From positions 17,531 to 81,530 of the forward strand of contig JAZRYR010000051.1 in assembly GCA_045600845.1 (NCBI GenBank): 64,000 bases of DNA, written 5' to 3'. The stretch is from RGIG5612 sp045600845 (GTDB lineage Bacteria > Bacillota > Clostridia > Lachnospirales > Lachnospiraceae). Below the pieces are notes generated by a model. It did not search any database. It was not told where the DNA came from and worked only from the letters and a program-made list of their open reading frames with translations. This document shows, one piece after another, positions 16,367 through 24,312 of this stretch (within the stretch, counting starts at the first letter, position 1; the number at the start of each line of letters is the position of its first letter). The position numbers were made by a program, and so were the translations under genes.

Positions 16367-17635
16367 ATGGGCAAAGAAGGCAAAGTGGAAAAAATAATAA
16401 CGAGAATCATTTTGGGAATCATGGTGTTATTCCTGGTTCTGATTCTTGCAGTCTTTATTGCCATCAGGTCCGGTGCTACGGAATTGTTCAAGATGGACCA
16501 TTCCATCGAGACGAAGGTTTATGACATCAAAGCAGAGGATGGGATCCTTTCCAGGATTTATAAGAGCTATTCCAACGGAATCTATGCAGCGAAGAATTAT
16601 ACGGAGGCTTATTCCAACGACCTGCTGCTGGGACGGACGGCTTTGGTGGAAAACGAAGTCCGGTATAAAAACCTGATTGGCTGGAGTCTTTTTGCACCGA
16701 CGGAATACAACAGCCTTCTGTATCTGGAAAACGGTTATCTGGCAGGAGCCAATAAGAAAGAAAGCCCGGAAACCATAGGCAATATTGCTACGAAAATTAA
16801 AGGGTTAAAGGATGTTTCCGTCGAGGCCGGAGCAGAATTCTTTTACATGCAGATGCCGGGAAATATTAATAAGTTTGGGGATGAAGGAATTAACCGGGTC
16901 AAGGATTTTGCGAACGATAATGCAGACGATCTTATAGCGAATTTAAAAGATTACGGAATCCAATGCCTGGATCTCCGGGATAATATCGAAGCAACCTTTG
17001 ACGATTATCATAGCTTGTTCTTCCGGACCGATCATCACTGGAGACAGCCCGTTGCTTTATGGGCAACCAACGAACTGTGTTCCTACACGGAAGAAAAGTA
17101 TGGCCTGGATTATGACGAGACCTTGTACGAGCCGGACCGGTATGAAACCGAACTTCTGGAAAAGCATTACCTGGGTTCTTTGGGACGGAAAGCAACTTTG
17201 GCAGCGACGGAGCCGGATGATTTCGAGATCCTTCATCCGAAATTTGCCACAGAGCTTCATTTCACGCAGGATCGGGAGGAAATCGACCGGACGGGGCCAT
17301 GGGAAGTTTTATATGATTATGACGAAATCAATTTTGATGGAATCTACTGGAGAGAATGTTTTTTAGGACTGCTGTCCTACTACGGAACGGGACGATGCAC
17401 CATTGAAAATAAAAATGCAAAGCGTCCGGAAAGAATTCTCCTGGTTGCCGATTCCTTGTGTATTCCGGTAACCGCCTTCCTGTCCTTGAATTTCGAGAAA
17501 GTGGAATTGCTGGACGGTCGGTATTTTGAAGGAAGCATTAAGGACTATATCCGGGAAAGCAGGCCGGATTTGGTCATTAGTTCTTACACGACTACGGTAA
17601 TAGAAGAGAATTATCCGATTTTTGATTTTAAATAA
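16367..17635 (+). CDS. DHHW family protein (AlgJ/AlgX-like SGNH acyltransferase)
   Basis: The protein has 422 residues. An N-terminal membrane helix (about 12-32) anchors an extracytoplasmic SGNH-hydrolase-like domain. The diagnostic DHHW lies at Asp222-Trp225 in FFRTDHHWRQP, and the probable nucleophile is Ser363 in LLVADSLC. In the AlgI/AlgJ/AlgX paradigm such proteins accept the acyl group exported by the MBOAT and place it on the sugar polymer. The start at 16367 lies two bases after the MBOAT stop with an AGGA directly before it; an in-frame GTG at 16385 preceded by GAAGG is an alternative. The order ACP, MBOAT, DHHW strongly supports joint function. Confidence 0.9.
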   Translation: MGKEGKVEKIITRIILGIMVLFLVLILAVFIAIRSGATELFKMDHSIETKVYDIKAEDGILSRIYKSYSNGIYAAKNYTEAYSNDLLLGRTALVENEVRYKNLIGWSLFAPTEYNSLLYLENGYLAGANKKESPETIGNIATKIKGLKDVSVEAGAEFFYMQMPGNINKFGDEGINRVKDFANDNADDLIANLKDYGIQCLDLRDNIEATFDDYHSLFFRTDHHWRQPVALWATNELCSYTEEKYGLDYDETLYEPDRYETELLEKHYLGSLGRKATLAATEPDDFEILHPKFATELHFTQDREEIDRTGPWEVLYDYDEINFDGIYWRECFLGLLSYYGTGRCTIENKNAKRPERILLVADSLCIPVTAFLSLNFEKVELLDGRYFEGSIKDYIRESRPDLVISSYTTTVIEENYPIFDFK

Positions 17636-17646
17636 ACGATGGAAAA

Positions 17647-18774
17647 ATGATGGAAGAAAAGAAAAACTACGACAAAATAATCATCGGCGCCGGAATTTAT
17701 GGACTTTATGCAGCCTGGATCTGTGGCATGAGAGGCGAACGGGTACTGGTTTTAGAGAAGGAACATGACTGTTTCTTAAGAGCGACGTATGTGAATCAGG
17801 CCAGAGTTCATTTGGGATATCACTATCCGAGATCCCTCTCCACAGCGAAATCTACTGCCCGTTATTTTGACCAGTTCGTTTCCCAGTATCCGGAGTGCAT
17901 TAACAGCGAGTTTTATCAGATCTATGCTACCAGTTCCAAGTTTTCCTGGACCAATGCAGCCCAGTTTGAAAAATTTTCAAAAGCTGCAGATATTCCATGT
18001 GGCAAGGTGGCAGCAGACGAATATTTCCGGGAAGGAATGTGCGATGGGGCATTTGTTACCGGGGAAGTGACCTTTGATGCAAGAGTTCTGTCCCGTTGTC
18101 TCATGGCGGAAATTATGATCTATCCGAACATTGAAATCCATTATAACAGCCCGGTAATATCCATTGAGACCGAAGGCGATGATTATAAAATCGGCACAGA
18201 AAAAGAATGGTATTATGCTCCTTTTGTATTGAACGCAACTTATGCCTGTGTCAATGAAATTACGAAAATGGCAGGCTTTGAGCCTTTTAAAATAAAATAT
18301 GAGCTTTGCGAAGTAATTCTTTGTAAAGTCAATGCAGAATTAAGGGATATCGGTATTACGGTTATGGACGGGCCGTTCTTCTCCATTATGCCGTTTGGAA
18401 AAACGGGTCTGCATTCTCTGACCAGCGTAGCCTTTACGCCTCATGAAACCTGCTACGAAGAACTGGCAAAATTCCCTTGCCAGGAAAAAACAGATGGGAA
18501 ATGCCGGCCGGGCTTCTTATGCAACTGTAATGAATGCGAAGCTCATCCGGGAAGCGCTTGGGATTATATGTCAAAGCTGGCGAAGAAATATATGCTGGAT
18601 AAATTTAAGTTTGAATATGTGAAATCATTATATTCCATCAAACCAATCCTGACGGCATCGGATGTAGACGATTCCAGACCGACGTGTATTAAAGTGCATC
18701 GTCAGGGACCGACTTTCGTCAGCGTATTATCCGGAAAAATCACAACGGTTTATGATCTGGAGGAAATCTTATGA
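17647..18774 (+). CDS. FAD-dependent oxidoreductase (DAO-like) with cysteine cluster
   Basis: The protein has 375 residues. The N-terminal Rossmann loop IIIGAGIYGLYAA (Gly14, Gly16, Gly19) and the acidic end of strand 2 (LVLEKEHD) show FAD binding of the D-amino-acid-oxidase/glycine-oxidase superfamily. NQARVHLGYHYPRS follows, typical of such enzymes in polysaccharide loci. The C-terminal half has an insert with five cysteines, Cys278, 286, 292, 294 and 297 (ending CNCNEC), which could bind a metal or form disulfides. There is no signal peptide, so it is cytosolic. The stop overlaps the next glycosyltransferase start by four bases. The substrate is unknown; oxidation of a sugar or sugar-derived acid is inference. 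Confidence 0.85.
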   Translation: MMEEKKNYDKIIIGAGIYGLYAAWICGMRGERVLVLEKEHDCFLRATYVNQARVHLGYHYPRSLSTAKSTARYFDQFVSQYPECINSEFYQIYATSSKFSWTNAAQFEKFSKAADIPCGKVAADEYFREGMCDGAFVTGEVTFDARVLSRCLMAEIMIYPNIEIHYNSPVISIETEGDDYKIGTEKEWYYAPFVLNATYACVNEITKMAGFEPFKIKYELCEVILCKVNAELRDIGITVMDGPFFSIMPFGKTGLHSLTSVAFTPHETCYEELAKFPCQEKTDGKCRPGFLCNCNECEAHPGSAWDYMSKLAKKYMLDKFKFEYVKSLYSIKPILTASDVDDSRPTCIKVHRQGPTFVSVLSGKITTVYDLEEIL

Positions 18775-19697
18775 ATTTAGGCAAAGAACAAAATTTTGTA
18801 TCAGTAGTAATCTATGTCCGTAATAATGGAGCGGTGATTGGGGATTTTTTAGATTACGTTTATTCTGGGTTGGACCGACTGTTTAATCAGTTTGAAATTG
18901 TTTGTGTAAATGACGCTTCCACGGATGATTCGGAAGCTGTAATTAAAGAACATGCGAAGGAATATCGTTGTGCCGTAACCATTGTAAATATGGGTTATGT
19001 TCAGGGCGTGGAATTAGCCATGAGTGCCGGTTGCGATATGGCTATTGGCGATTTTGTATTTGAGTTTGATTCAGCAAATCAGACCTGGCCGGAGAATATG
19101 ATGGAACAGCTGTACCGGAAAATGCAGGAAGGATTTGATATTGTCAGCGCCTGCCCAAAAGGAAAATCGAAATTTACTTCGAAACTGTTCTATTCGGTGT
19201 TTAATAAGTTTTCAAATATTAAGGAGCAGATTCGGACCGAGGCCTTTCGTCTGACTTCCCGGAGAGCCCTTAACCGGGCAACTTCCATGAATCAGGCTCT
19301 GATGTATCGGAAAGCGGTCAATGCAAATCTGGCTTTGGCGCAGACTTGTATTGAATTTGAACCGACAAGAGAGAATTCCATCGATAAACAGTCTGCGAAA
19401 GAAAGAAGGTCACTGGCGGTAGATTCCTTGATTCTTTTCACGGATATTGGTTACAAGATTGCCTTTGTGATGTCCATCGTCATGCTGGCATTTGCAGCAA
19501 TTGTAGGAATTTATACCGTAATTATTTATGCCACCGGCCATCCGGTAGAAGGCTGGACGCCGATCATGATTTTCCTGGCCATCGGATTTTTCGTTCTGTT
19601 TGCTATTTTGACTTTTGTAATTAAATACCTGTCTCTGATTCTGAATCTCAACTTCCGTCGTCAGAGATATGTTGTGGAAAGCACGGAGAGATTATAA
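18771..19697 (+). CDS. Family 2 glycosyltransferase with C-terminal membrane helices (GtrB-like), degenerate DxD
   Basis: The protein has 308 residues. The GT-A fold is seen in VSVVIYVRNNGAVIGDFL and EIVCVNDASTDDS. The usual metal-binding DxDxQ is EFDSANQTWPE, so the second aspartate is Ala. Two membrane helices lie at about 222-245 and 260-285, as in polyprenyl-phosphate glycosyltransferases such as GtrB. The start overlaps the oxidoreductase stop by four bases with GAGGAAA upstream. It may make a polyprenyl-phosphate-linked sugar. The altered DxD leaves open reduced activity, a different metal dependence or a non-catalytic role. Confidence 0.88.
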   Translation: MNLGKEQNFVSVVIYVRNNGAVIGDFLDYVYSGLDRLFNQFEIVCVNDASTDDSEAVIKEHAKEYRCAVTIVNMGYVQGVELAMSAGCDMAIGDFVFEFDSANQTWPENMMEQLYRKMQEGFDIVSACPKGKSKFTSKLFYSVFNKFSNIKEQIRTEAFRLTSRRALNRATSMNQALMYRKAVNANLALAQTCIEFEPTRENSIDKQSAKERRSLAVDSLILFTDIGYKIAFVMSIVMLAFAAIVGIYTVIIYATGHPVEGWTPIMIFLAIGFFVLFAILTFVIKYLSLILNLNFRRQRYVVESTERL

Positions 19698-19701
19698 ATA
19701 T

Positions 19702-20634
19702 ATGAAATCATTAGTAGGATATACAGGCTTTGTGGGCGGCAATATCTGTGCCGCAGGCAGTTTTGAAGGTCTGTATAACAGCAAGAATATTGAGGAAGCT
19801 TTTGGGACGAATCCGGAACTTCTGATTTATGCGGGAATAACGGCAGAAAAATTCATTGCCAATAAATTTCCGGAACAAGATCTGGAAATCATCCGGAATG
19901 CGGAGGAGAATATCCAAAAAATCAATCCGAAACAGCTGGTGCTGATTTCCACCATTGATGTTTATGAAGATTCTTTTCATGCGGATGAAGAAATGCCGGC
20001 TTTGGGCCAAGGTGTTTATGGGCAACACCGAAGCTTGTTAGAGCAGTGGGTAAAAGAAAACCAGAAAGATTATTTAATCGTCCGCCTGCCGGCACTTTTT
20101 GGAAAAGGAATTAAAAAGAATTTTATATATGACTACATAAAATATATTCCGGCCCTTCTGAATGAAGAGAAATTCGGTCAGCTTTCGGCGGAACATCCGG
20201 AATTAAAAAACTATTACAACTTAAATGAAAAAGGCTTTTATGCCTGCAGGGATTTAATCGATGAAGAACAAGAAGAGGTGAAAGGCCTTTTCAGAAAACT
20301 GGGATTTTCTGCCCTGAATTTCACGGATTCCCGAGCGGTATACCAGTTTTACAATCTGGAAAATTTATATTCCGATATTCAGAAGGCCTTGGAGAAATCC
20401 ATAAAAGTATTGAATATTACAACAGAACCTTTACGTAGCAGCGATGTGTATCAATATCTGACGGGAGAAGAATTTGTAAATGAAATCACAGACCAGCCCG
20501 TAGTATATGATGCCCGCACCCGTTACTTCAAAGAAATGGGTGGTTTCGCTGCCGCAGATGGGAACGGCGGTTATTTATATAGAAAAAAAGATATATTAGA
20601 GGAAATCAAGGAGTTTACAATCAAGGAGAACTGA
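19702..20634 (+). CDS. NAD-dependent epimerase/dehydratase-like SDR protein
   Basis: The protein has 310 residues. It begins with a Rossmann loop, VGYTGFVGGN (GxxGxxG), as in extended SDR sugar-nucleotide enzymes. The active-site region has LISTIDVYED and then GVYGQHRSLLE, so the expected Tyr-x3-Lys is Tyr-x3-Arg. IVRLPALFGKGIKKNFI is the usual post-catalytic stretch. A frame start at 19669 is possible, but 19702 matches the family N-terminus and leaves the upstream stop intact. The next gene starts two bases after the stop. The substrate is not recognisable; it probably acts with the adjacent oxidoreductase and isomerase. Confidence 0.82.
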   Translation: MKSLVGYTGFVGGNICAAGSFEGLYNSKNIEEAFGTNPELLIYAGITAEKFIANKFPEQDLEIIRNAEENIQKINPKQLVLISTIDVYEDSFHADEEMPALGQGVYGQHRSLLEQWVKENQKDYLIVRLPALFGKGIKKNFIYDYIKYIPALLNEEKFGQLSAEHPELKNYYNLNEKGFYACRDLIDEEQEEVKGLFRKLGFSALNFTDSRAVYQFYNLENLYSDIQKALEKSIKVLNITTEPLRSSDVYQYLTGEEFVNEITDQPVVYDARTRYFKEMGGFAAADGNGGYLYRKKDILEEIKEFTIKEN

Positions 20635-20636
20635 GT

Positions 20637-21485
20637 ATGAAGTATGCTATTTCGAACATTGCATGGAGTCCGGAAGAAGATGAAAGAATGTACAGCTATC
20701 TGAGTGAACGGAGAATGGGACTGGAGATTGCTCCAACCAGAATTTTCCCGTGGGCTCAATCGCAGACTCTGGGACGAATGACCGGCCCGTATGACAAAAT
20801 CCGTGAAGCAGCGGCCTGGGCAAAGAATATGTATAATTATTACGGAATAAAGGCCGTTTCCATGCAGTCGATTCTGAACGGCATTAAAGCAAATATTTTT
20901 GGTTCAGAAAAAGAAAACCGGGCCTTAATCCAGTACCTGAAAAAAGCCATCGATTTTGCAGCAGCGATAAAATGTCCAAATCTGGTTTTCGGATGCCCGC
21001 TAAACCGAAATATCCCGAATGGGTATAGTCTGCAGAAGGCTGGTACGGTTGCAATTGATTTCTTCAGCGAAATTGTCATGTATGCTGCTCAAAGAGGCGT
21101 ATGTATTGCCATAGAAGCAAATCCTGCCATGTACAGCACGAATTTTATTAACTACACTTCTCAGGCGTTTGACCTGGTAAATTGTATCAGTAAAGAAGTA
21201 GGAAAAAATGCATCAAAGGCGATTAAAGTGAATTTTGATCTGGGAACCATACTTACCAATGGGGAAAGCATTTACGAGCTGCTGACGGAAAAAAATGTAT
21301 CTCTGATCAGCCATGTCCATTACAGCGAAACGAATCTGAAAATGCTGAGAAAGAGAGAAGAACATAAAGAGGTTCTGCGTCTATTGGAGGAAGGCGGTTA
21401 TGAGAACTACATTTCCATTGAAATGCGCATGCCGGAACGCAGCAAAGACGTATTAACCGTAATCGAATATTTAAGAAGCTTATAA
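20637..21485 (+). CDS. Sugar phosphate isomerase/epimerase-like TIM-barrel protein
   Basis: The protein has 282 residues and belongs to the xylose-isomerase-like/AP-endonuclease-2 TIM-barrel superfamily. Candidate metal ligands are Glu in CIAIEANP, Asp in VNFDLGT, His in ISHVHYSE and the final Glu in ISIEMRMP, the usual four-ligand pattern. AAIKCPNLVFGCPLNR fits the barrel strand carrying a conserved segment. AGGAG lies nine bases upstream of the ATG. It is embedded in the cassette of FAD oxidoreductase, GT2 and SDR, so a step in making or rearranging an unusual sugar is the likely role. No substrate can be named. Confidence 0.85.
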   Translation: MKYAISNIAWSPEEDERMYSYLSERRMGLEIAPTRIFPWAQSQTLGRMTGPYDKIREAAAWAKNMYNYYGIKAVSMQSILNGIKANIFGSEKENRALIQYLKKAIDFAAAIKCPNLVFGCPLNRNIPNGYSLQKAGTVAIDFFSEIVMYAAQRGVCIAIEANPAMYSTNFINYTSQAFDLVNCISKEVGKNASKAIKVNFDLGTILTNGESIYELLTEKNVSLISHVHYSETNLKMLRKREEHKEVLRLLEEGGYENYISIEMRMPERSKDVLTVIEYLRSL

Positions 21486-21496
21486 GAAGGAAGAGT

Positions 21497-22237
21497 ATGA
21501 ATATTAATATTTTGTTTCCGGTTTATAACGAAGAAAAAAGACTGGAAAGAGGAATCCGCAGAACCTATGAATTTATAAATAAATATCTGATTTCGGATGA
21601 AAAAAGCGGAAAAACGCTGGAGTATCAGCTGACCATTGTAGACAATGGATCTACTGATAAAACCGAAGTAATTGCAAAAAAGCTGGAAGAGGAAATTGCT
21701 CCGGTAAAATATTTAAGGATTACCGAGAAAGGTGTTGGAGCAGCTTTCCGTGCCGGGGTTGCAGACAATGAAAGAGATATCGTGGGCTACATGGACGTAG
21801 ATATTTCTACGGACCTGAGGCATTTAATGTCGGTAATCGGGATTTTTGAAGAAAACCCAGAGGTGATGGTGGTCAATGGTTCCAAGCAGGCCAAGGGCGC
21901 CAGAACTATCGGGAGAAAATGGTACCGCAATCTTACTTCCAAAGGACTGACCATGGTGATGAAAGCCCGTTTGGGCATGAAGCAGGCAGATGCCATATGT
22001 GGTTTTAAGTTTTTCCGGAAAGACTTTGTAGAAGAATTGATAGAACAAGCCGATAAGACCGAGAACGGCTGGTTCTTTATCATAGAATTACTGATCCGGG
22101 CAGAACGAAGCGGGAAAGTGGTCATGGAACTTCCGGTAAGATATACGGAAGAAGGAGGCGGTCATGTAAATGTAGTCGCCCAGACCATGGATTATTTGAA
22201 AAATATTGAAAAGCTCAGAAAAACCTTAGAAAAATAA
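21497..22237 (+). CDS. Family 2 glycosyltransferase (Alg5/DPM-like)
   Basis: The protein has 246 residues with no membrane segment. INILFPVYNEEKRLE, TIVDNGSTDKTE, KGVGAAFRAG and the acidic motif GYMDVDIST follow the dolichyl-phosphate glucosyl/mannosyl transferase pattern. VNGSKQAKGARTIGRKWYR is typical of the same group. It probably transfers a sugar from a nucleotide donor to a polyprenyl phosphate for later use by a GT-C protein; this is inference from family. AAGGAAGAG precedes the ATG. It follows the TIM-barrel gene by 11 bases and belongs to the same transcript. Confidence 0.9.
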   Translation: MNINILFPVYNEEKRLERGIRRTYEFINKYLISDEKSGKTLEYQLTIVDNGSTDKTEVIAKKLEEEIAPVKYLRITEKGVGAAFRAGVADNERDIVGYMDVDISTDLRHLMSVIGIFEENPEVMVVNGSKQAKGARTIGRKWYRNLTSKGLTMVMKARLGMKQADAICGFKFFRKDFVEELIEQADKTENGWFFIIELLIRAERSGKVVMELPVRYTEEGGGHVNVVAQTMDYLKNIEKLRKTLEK

Positions 22238-22249
22238 ACAGGTGAAATT

Positions 22250-23098
22250 ATGGGATTTAGAATTACATCCATGCTGACATTGGAATATGCCAGAAAGAAT
22301 TACGGAGTGGATATGACGGAGTGTTTGTCTTTAGGAAGGCAGTTCCGGGCTTTTTCTCTTGCTGAATTCCGGAAATATCTGCCGGCATTCTGTGAAAAGA
22401 TTCCTGAGGACAAGTTGAAAGAAGACTTTGAAACGCCTTATGCAGAGAACATCTTTGAAGACATGTACGGCGCGAAAATCAAGAGCCTGGACGGCTTTGC
22501 CCATGAGAATCCGGACATCGTTCATGACTTGAATCTTCCGGTTCCGGAGGAGTATAAGGACTCGTTTACCTGCATTATCGATGGCGGCACCATGGAACAT
22601 GTATTTCATGTTCCACAATTGTTAAAGAACTGTTTTGATATGCTGAAGGTGGGAGGATACTATATTTCCATGGTCCCGACCAATAACTTTAACGGTCATG
22701 GCTTATACCAGTTTTCACCGGATTTTTTCTATAGCACGGTTTCCAAAAACAACGGCATGGAAATAAAAGATGTTTTCATCGTTAAGTTTTCTGCAAAGAA
22801 TAAAGTATGGAAAATCAAAAATTCACCGGAAGAATTTGCCGGCAGAGTACAGTTTGATGTAAATACTCAGACCGAAATTTACGTGATTGCAAAAAAAATC
22901 GGACCGACACCGAAAAAAATCACTGCCCAGCAGACGGATTATGAGAACGGCTGGTACGAGGAAGGCAAGAGCGTTACCAATACAGCAAAAAGGGATGCCT
23001 TGATTGAAAGGGCTCCGAGAAAACTGGTTTATTGTTTCCGTCAGTTTCTTTATGAACCTTTGGTAAGAAGAAAAAACAGAACGATAATCAAGCTGTAG
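22250..23098 (+). CDS. Putative SAM-dependent methyltransferase
   Basis: The protein has 282 residues. The core resembles a class I methyltransferase: CIIDGGTMEHVFHVP and NCFDMLKVGGYYISMVP match the post-motif-II and LkpGG regions common in polysaccharide loci. The glycine-rich SAM loop is weak; ECLSLGRQ near residue 27 may be its remnant. The C-terminal 70 residues are basic and could contact the membrane or partners. AGGTGA lies before the ATG. A role in methylating a sugar of the nearby polysaccharide is likely by context. The substrate is unknown. Confidence 0.72.
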   Translation: MGFRITSMLTLEYARKNYGVDMTECLSLGRQFRAFSLAEFRKYLPAFCEKIPEDKLKEDFETPYAENIFEDMYGAKIKSLDGFAHENPDIVHDLNLPVPEEYKDSFTCIIDGGTMEHVFHVPQLLKNCFDMLKVGGYYISMVPTNNFNGHGLYQFSPDFFYSTVSKNNGMEIKDVFIVKFSAKNKVWKIKNSPEEFAGRVQFDVNTQTEIYVIAKKIGPTPKKITAQQTDYENGWYEEGKSVTNTAKRDALIERAPRKLVYCFRQFLYEPLVRRKNRTIIKL

Positions 23099-23115
23099 AA
23101 AATAGAGGAAAAGTT

Positions 23116-24297
23116 ATGAAAATTCTAGTTACAGGGGCAAAAGGATTTGTCGGAAAAAACCTTTGCCGGGAACTGAAAAACCAAAATCAGGAAGTATTGG
23201 AAATCGATGTGACCAATACGGAAGAGGAACTGACCCGGTTCTGTTCTCAGGCGGAGTTCATTTTTCATCTGGCAGGAATCAACCGGCCAGAGACAGAAGA
23301 GGAATTTACCAAGGGGAATACGGACTTTACCGCCCATCTTTGCGAGGTGTTAAAGCAGCAGAAGAGTAAGGCAAAGATTGCTTTTTCTTCCTCCATCCAG
23401 GCGGTTCTTGGAAACGCTTACGGCAATAGTAAAACCGGTGGAGAGCAGGCCCTTTTTGATTATGAAAAAGAAACGGGAAATAAAGTATACGTTTTCCGTT
23501 TCCCGAATATTTTCGGCAAATGGTGCAGACCAAATTATAACAGTATGGTAGCTACCTTCTGTAACAATATTGCGAACGGTCTGGAAATTACCATTCATGA
23601 TGAAAATGCCATGGTTCCGTTGCTTTATATTGACGACCTGGTAGCTTGCTTGATTGGCATGCTGGATGGAAAAGAGCCGGAAATATTAAGCGCAGAGAAT
23701 CTGAAAGCATGGGCTCCAAAAGCGGACCCTGACCTTATCGAAGCGTCCTTAAAGGAACATACTTACTATACCGCAGAGCCTGTTTATAAAGAAAGTGTAG
23801 GCGATGTTGCCAGATTACTATATTCCTTCAAAGACTCCCGGGAGAACCGGATGGTTCCGGATATGACCGAAGAATCCTTCGAAAAAAAGCTTTACAGTAC
23901 CTATTTAAGCTATCTTCCGGAAAACGAATTTGGCTATGAAGTGAAAATGAATGTAGATGCCAGAGGGTCTTTTACGGAGCTCTTGAAAAGTCCGGAGCGG
24001 GGCCAGGTTTCCGTTAATATTGCGAAGCCAGGCATTACCAAAGGCAATCATTGGCATCACAGCAAAAATGAGAAATTTATTGTAGTCAGCGGCAAGGCAA
24101 TGATCCGTTTCCGGAATTTGGATTCCGATGAAATCATAGAAGTAGAGGCGGACGGCGAACATATGAAAGTAGTCGATATTCCCCCTGGATATACACATAA
24201 CATTTCCAACATTGGAGATTGCGATTTAGTAACGGTCATGTGGGCAAACGAACCGTTTGACCCGGAAAACCCAGACACATATTATCTTGAAGTTTGA
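23116..24297 (+). CDS. capF: UDP-sugar C4-reductase with cupin domain (CapF/WbjC-like)
   Basis: The protein has 393 residues in two domains. The N-terminal SDR (1-250) has LVTGAKGFVGKN and YGNSKTGGEQ as Tyr-x3-Lys. The C-terminal cupin (about 280-393) has KGNHWHHSKNEKF and PPGYTHNI, carrying the metal-binding histidines. This architecture is that of CapF, which acts after CapE to form UDP-N-acetyl-6-deoxy-L-talosamine on the way to UDP-L-FucNAc. It is immediately followed by capE and capG homologues, which makes the pathway assignment strong. A close variant route to UDP-L-QuiNAc or L-RhaNAc cannot be fully excluded from sequence alone. GAGGAAAAG precedes the ATG. Confidence 0.92.
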   Translation: MKILVTGAKGFVGKNLCRELKNQNQEVLEIDVTNTEEELTRFCSQAEFIFHLAGINRPETEEEFTKGNTDFTAHLCEVLKQQKSKAKIAFSSSIQAVLGNAYGNSKTGGEQALFDYEKETGNKVYVFRFPNIFGKWCRPNYNSMVATFCNNIANGLEITIHDENAMVPLLYIDDLVACLIGMLDGKEPEILSAENLKAWAPKADPDLIEASLKEHTYYTAEPVYKESVGDVARLLYSFKDSRENRMVPDMTEESFEKKLYSTYLSYLPENEFGYEVKMNVDARGSFTELLKSPERGQVSVNIAKPGITKGNHWHHSKNEKFIVVSGKAMIRFRNLDSDEIIEVEADGEHMKVVDIPPGYTHNISNIGDCDLVTVMWANEPFDPENPDTYYLEV

Positions 24298-24312
24298 TGA
24301 GGAGAGTTGAAG

